This document shows positions 60,679 through 64,000 of a DNA stretch of 64,000 nucleotides, one piece after another. This stretch comes from an uncultured Prevotella sp. (GTDB lineage Bacteria; Bacteroidota; Bacteroidia; Bacteroidales; Bacteroidaceae), in the NCBI GenBank assembly GCA_900556465.1, contig USPK01000001.1, forward strand, positions 1 to 64,000, read 5' to 3'. The notes under the pieces are model-generated. The model was not told the DNA's origin. It ran no database searches and was given only the letters and a program-made list of their open reading frames with translations. Made by a program: the position numbers and the translations under genes. How positions within the stretch are numbered: position 1 is the stretch's first letter; the number at the start of each line of letters is the position of its first letter.

Positions 60679-62184
60679 ATGTACATCAAGAAAGTATTCT
60701 CCCTTTTGCTGGCCCTCTTCGCCCTGGCCGCAACCGCACAGACCGTAGCGACGCCGAAACGGGAATTTCGCGGCGCCTGGATTCAAATGATTAACGGGCA
60801 ATTCCAAGGCATGAGCCCCGGGCAGATGCAAGCCAACCTGACTCGCCAGCTGGACGCGCTCAAAGACTGTGGCATCAACACCATTATTTTCCAGGTGCGC
60901 GGAGAGGCTGACGCGCTCTACGCCAGCCCTTACGAGCCGTGGAGCCGCTTTCTCACGGGACAGCAGGGCCGGGCGCCGCAGCCCTACTGGGATCCCCTGG
61001 AGTGGATGGTCAGGGAGTGCCATCGCCGGGGCATGGAGCTGCACGCCTGGATTAACCCGTTCCGCGCCAAGACGAAAGGCACGAGCCAGCTGGCTACGAC
61101 CCATCCCTACCTGAAGCACCCCGAGCGCTTCTTCGCTTACGACGGCCTCCTCATCTTCGACCCCGGGCTGCCGGCCAACAGGGAATACATCTGCCGCGTG
61201 GCGGCGGACATCGTGCGCCGCTACGACGTCGACGGGCTGCACATCGACGACTATTTTTATCCCTACCCCGCGGCGGGGCAGACCATAGCCGACGACGCCA
61301 CGTTCCGCCGCTACAACGAAGGCTTCACAGACCGCGACGACTGGCGGCGTTACAACGTGAACCGCTTCATCGAGATGCTCCACGACACGCTGCGGGCCGT
61401 CAAGCCGTGGGTAAAGTTCGGCGTTTCTCCCTTTGGCATCTACCACAACGCGAAGGGGGGCAACGACATCCCGGGCAGTGCCACGAACGGCTTGCAGAAT
61501 TACGACGACCTCTATGCCGACGTCCTCTTCTGGATTGACGAGGGATGGGTGGACTACACCGTACCGCAGGTGTACTGGGAAATAGGCCACCCGGCCGCCG
61601 ACTACGAGACCCTGGTGCGCTGGTGGAGCCGCTACGCCTCGAAACGGCCCCTCGTCATCGGGCAGGACGTGGAGCGGACCGTGCGCGCCGCCGACCGGCA
61701 AAACCCCGCCGTCAACCAGCTGCCCGCCAAGTTCCGCCTGCAACGCTCCCTGCCCGGCATCGTCGGGAGCTGCCTCTGGTACTCGGCCGCCGTCGTGCGC
61801 AACGAGGGCAACTACGCCACGGCGCTCCGCCAATACTATCACCGCTACCCCGCCCTGCAGCCGTCCATGCCCTTCATAGACAAGAAAGCCCCCAAAAAGC
61901 CGCGCCATGTGAAGGACCTGTGGATGCCGGACGGCTACTACCTCTTCTGGACCGCCCCCAAGGGCAAGAAGGAAATGGACAAGGCAAAATGGTACGTGGT
62001 CTACCGATTCGAGAAAGGCGAAAAGAAGGACACGGACGACCCGTCTAACATCGTGGCCATTACCCAAGACACGTTCATCAAGCTGCCTTACCAGGACGGC
62101 AGCCGGCGTTTCACCTACGCCGTCAGCTCACTCGACCGCCTGCAGAACGAATCGAAAGCCGTCAGGGAAAAAGTGAAACTCTAA
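60679..62184 (+). CDS. Secreted family 10-like glycosidase (DUF187/GHL10), second copy
   Basis: A 501-residue protein with signal peptide MYIKKVFSLLLALFALAATAQ. GHL10 barrel spans about 28-390 (EFRGAWIQMINGQFQGM, GINTIIFQVRGEADALYASPYEPWSRFLTG, HAWINPFRAKTKG, VDGLHIDDYFYPYP with its likely catalytic acidics, FGVSPFGIY). The C-terminal about 85 residues resemble a fibronectin-type domain (WMPDGYYLFWTAPKG). It is closer to the typical Bacteroidota DUF187 lipid-anchored or periplasmic type than the copy at 47244, which has the longer C-terminal sandwich. Likely acts on peptidoglycan-type glycan. Confidence 0.88.
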   Translation: MYIKKVFSLLLALFALAATAQTVATPKREFRGAWIQMINGQFQGMSPGQMQANLTRQLDALKDCGINTIIFQVRGEADALYASPYEPWSRFLTGQQGRAPQPYWDPLEWMVRECHRRGMELHAWINPFRAKTKGTSQLATTHPYLKHPERFFAYDGLLIFDPGLPANREYICRVAADIVRRYDVDGLHIDDYFYPYPAAGQTIADDATFRRYNEGFTDRDDWRRYNVNRFIEMLHDTLRAVKPWVKFGVSPFGIYHNAKGGNDIPGSATNGLQNYDDLYADVLFWIDEGWVDYTVPQVYWEIGHPAADYETLVRWWSRYASKRPLVIGQDVERTVRAADRQNPAVNQLPAKFRLQRSLPGIVGSCLWYSAAVVRNEGNYATALRQYYHRYPALQPSMPFIDKKAPKKPRHVKDLWMPDGYYLFWTAPKGKKEMDKAKWYVVYRFEKGEKKDTDDPSNIVAITQDTFIKLPYQDGSRRFTYAVSSLDRLQNESKAVREKVKL

Positions 62185-62235
62185 ACGCGGACAGTCCCAC
62201 CGCGCGGGACATCAGACTATAAAACCAAGGGAATT

Positions 62236-64000
62236 ATGAAAATCTTGAAATTTGGAGGGACGTCCGTCGGGACGCCTGAGAGCATACGTAGCGTGAAACG
62301 CATCGTCGACGCGACGGAGCACCCCGTCATTGTCGTCGTATCGGCCCTGGGCGGCGTCACCGACCGCCTCATCGCCCTGTCGCAACAGGCGGCCGCCGGC
62401 GATACGGCCTACCAGGACGGCGTCGACGCCCTGCGGCAGCGCCACCACGACATGGTGGAGGCGGTCATAGCCCCGGAACGCAGGCAGCAACTGCTGACGA
62501 CGGTCGACAGTCTGCTGGGCGAACTGCGCAGCATCCTTCACGGCGTTTGCCTTATCCAGGACCTTACGCCCAAGACGGCCGACGCCATCGTGTCCTATGG
62601 CGAGCGGCTCTCCTCGTTGATTTGTACCGCCCTCATCGACGGCGCGCGCCACTTCGACTCCCGCCAGTTCATCAAGACCGTACGCCAGGGGGAAAAACAC
62701 ATCGTGGACTTTGAAACGACCAACCGCCTGGTGCGCGAGACCTTTGCCGAACGCTGTGCGGTGTCTATCGTCGGCGGCTTCATCGCCAGCGACGCGCAGT
62801 CCGGCGTTACGACCAACCTGGGCCGGGGCGGCTCGGACTACACCGCGTCCATCATCGCCGCGGCGCTGGATGCCGAAGCGCTTGAAATCTGGACTGACGT
62901 AGACGGATTTCTCACGGCAGACCCGCGCGTCATCCCGTCGGCCTATACCATCGACCAACTGTCCTACGGCGAAGCCACCGAGCTCTGCAACTTCGGCGCC
63001 AAGGTCGTCTATCCCCCCACCATATTCCCCGTCTGCACCAAGAACATCCCCATCTACGTCAAGAATACGTTCAACCCGACGGCCCCCGGCAGCGTCATCC
63101 GCCGCGAAGCCAGCAGCTCCGACCGCCCTATCCGCGGCATCTCCTCCGTTAACGAAATGAGCATGGTGACCGTCAGCGGCATGTCGATGGTAGGCGTCAT
63201 CGGCGTCAACCGCCGCATCTTCACAACGCTGGCCAACGGAGGCATCAGTGTCTTTATGGTGGCGCAGACGTCCTCCGAGACCAGCACCTCCATCTGTATG
63301 ACGCCGCCCGACGCCCGTAAGGCCTGCCGCCTGCTCGACAAGGAGTTCAGCCAGGAAATCGCCGACGGCGCCATGAATCCCGCACAGCTCGTCGACGGAC
63401 TGGCTACCATCGCCGTCGTAGGCGAACACATGAAACGCACGCCGGGTATCGCCGGAAAACTTTTCAGTGTGCTGGGACGCAACGGCATCAGCGTCTGCGC
63501 CGTGGCGCTGGGCGCGCTCGAGATAAACCTTTCCTTCGTCGTGGAGCGGTCACTGCTCGGCAAGGCGCTCAATGTCCTCCACGACAGTTTTTTTCTCAGC
63601 GAATACCAGGAGCTTAACCTCTACATCTGCGGAACGGGCACCGTCGGCTCCAGCCTGCTCGCCCAGATTGCGGCCCAACGGCGACTGCTCATGAAGGAAC
63701 GCGGCCTGAAGCTGAACATTATCGGCGTGAGCAGCAGCCGCCTGGCGGCCTACAATCCGACAGGCATCGACCCGGAGCACTTCAGGGAAGCCATGAACGG
63801 CGACGGGCAGGGCGGCGTCGAACGTATGGTTCAGAAGATTCTGGAACTGAATCTCTACAACTCGGTCTTCGTGGACTGCACCGCCAGCGCCGACGTCGCG
63901 GCACAGTACGAATGCCTGCTGCGCCACAACGTATCCGTCGTGGCAGCCAACAAGATTGCCGCGTCGTCGGCCTACGACAACTACCTGCGCCTCAAGCACA
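62236..64000 (+). CDS. thrA: Bifunctional aspartokinase / homoserine dehydrogenase (3' end outside window)
   Basis: 588 codons are visible and the frame is open to the right edge. The aspartokinase domain starts with MKILKFGGTSVG and continues with FIASDAQSGVTTNLGRGGSDYTA and WTDVDGFLTADPR. Two ACT domains follow at about 305-460 (MVTVSGMSMVGVIGVNRRIF, IAVVGEHMKRTPGIAGKLFSVLG). The homoserine dehydrogenase NAD-binding motif LNLYICGTGTVGSSLLAQI begins at about residue 462. It phosphorylates aspartate and later reduces aspartate semialdehyde to homoserine, for threonine, methionine and isoleucine synthesis; ACT domains normally mediate threonine feedback. The C-terminal catalytic half of the dehydrogenase is cut off. 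No leader attenuator is visible in the 51 bp before it. Confidence 0.95.
   Translation, partial: MKILKFGGTSVGTPESIRSVKRIVDATEHPVIVVVSALGGVTDRLIALSQQAAAGDTAYQDGVDALRQRHHDMVEAVIAPERRQQLLTTVDSLLGELRSILHGVCLIQDLTPKTADAIVSYGERLSSLICTALIDGARHFDSRQFIKTVRQGEKHIVDFETTNRLVRETFAERCAVSIVGGFIASDAQSGVTTNLGRGGSDYTASIIAAALDAEALEIWTDVDGFLTADPRVIPSAYTIDQLSYGEATELCNFGAKVVYPPTIFPVCTKNIPIYVKNTFNPTAPGSVIRREASSSDRPIRGISSVNEMSMVTVSGMSMVGVIGVNRRIFTTLANGGISVFMVAQTSSETSTSICMTPPDARKACRLLDKEFSQEIADGAMNPAQLVDGLATIAVVGEHMKRTPGIAGKLFSVLGRNGISVCAVALGALEINLSFVVERSLLGKALNVLHDSFFLSEYQELNLYICGTGTVGSSLLAQIAAQRRLLMKERGLKLNIIGVSSSRLAAYNPTGIDPEHFREAMNGDGQGGVERMVQKILELNLYNSVFVDCTASADVAAQYECLLRHNVSVVAANKIAASSAYDNYLRLKH

Noticed and set aside
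1..64000. tRNA, rRNA, insertion sequence or prophage genes
   Set aside because: I looked for cloverleaf patterns and transposase/integrase motifs and found none I could support.

Overview
The window is about 62-63% G+C by eye and reads as a chromosomal piece of a GC-rich member of the Bacteroidota, most likely the Bacteroidales. The reasons are the TAnnTTTG-type -7 promoter boxes in front of many genes, TonB-dependent receptors with carboxypeptidase-regulatory N-termini, GH29, heparinase II/III and DUF187 polysaccharide enzymes, a DUF349 protein, a reverse rubrerythrin and a fused aspartokinase-homoserine dehydrogenase. I do not assign a genus. Both ends cut genes: a helicase at the left and thrA at the right.

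Layout. 1-3.8 kb: helicase tail, secreted alpha-fucosidase and a secreted partner of unknown function. 4.0-8.6 kb (minus strand): an ABC transporter / GntR regulator operon ending in a TonB-dependent receptor. 8.9-11.4 kb: Fur/PerR-type regulator, reverse rubrerythrin and Nramp metal transporter. 11.5-15.7 kb: purA facing a TetR-fabG-rfbB operon. 16.0-33.9 kb: a 16-gene aryl-polyene/flexirubin-type pigment cluster in two transcription units. 33.9-36.8 kb: an RluA pseudouridine synthase, then a minus-strand AAA ATPase / DUF4435 pair that resembles PARIS defence systems in architecture. 36.9-43.2 kb: a large outer-membrane receptor, corA with an acidic leader peptide, and a DUF349 protein. 43.7-55.2 kb: radical SAM, tilS, lipoprotein, TPR, GHL10 enzyme, GT2, radC, DUF59, lpxH, TraB/GumN and a NatAB-like ABC exporter. 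55.5-64 kb: alaS, heparinase-like lyase, a second GHL10 enzyme and thrA.

How the pigment cluster probably works: an aromatic amino acid ammonia-lyase makes an aryl-acrylic acid, which an adenylate-forming ligase activates. Two acyl carrier proteins, three ketosynthases, a catalytically dead ketosynthase partner (chain-length factor), a ketoreductase and split hotdog dehydratases extend it into a conjugated polyene. A methyltransferase and two FAD oxidoreductases tailor it, and two acyltransferases and a glycosyltransferase domain attach it to a lipid anchor. No exporter or carrier lipoprotein is seen in the cluster.

The most unusual feature is not a gene. Ten copies of a compact element lie across the window, each made of exactly three 21-bp units (63 bp), several with a conserved tail containing CGCGAAACTGTCGGCGG. 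Unit cores occur in both orientations. One copy is in frame inside a coding region, one supplies the stop codon of the helicase, one lies inside an operon, and a few form perfect terminator hairpins. I do not recognise it as a described repeat family.
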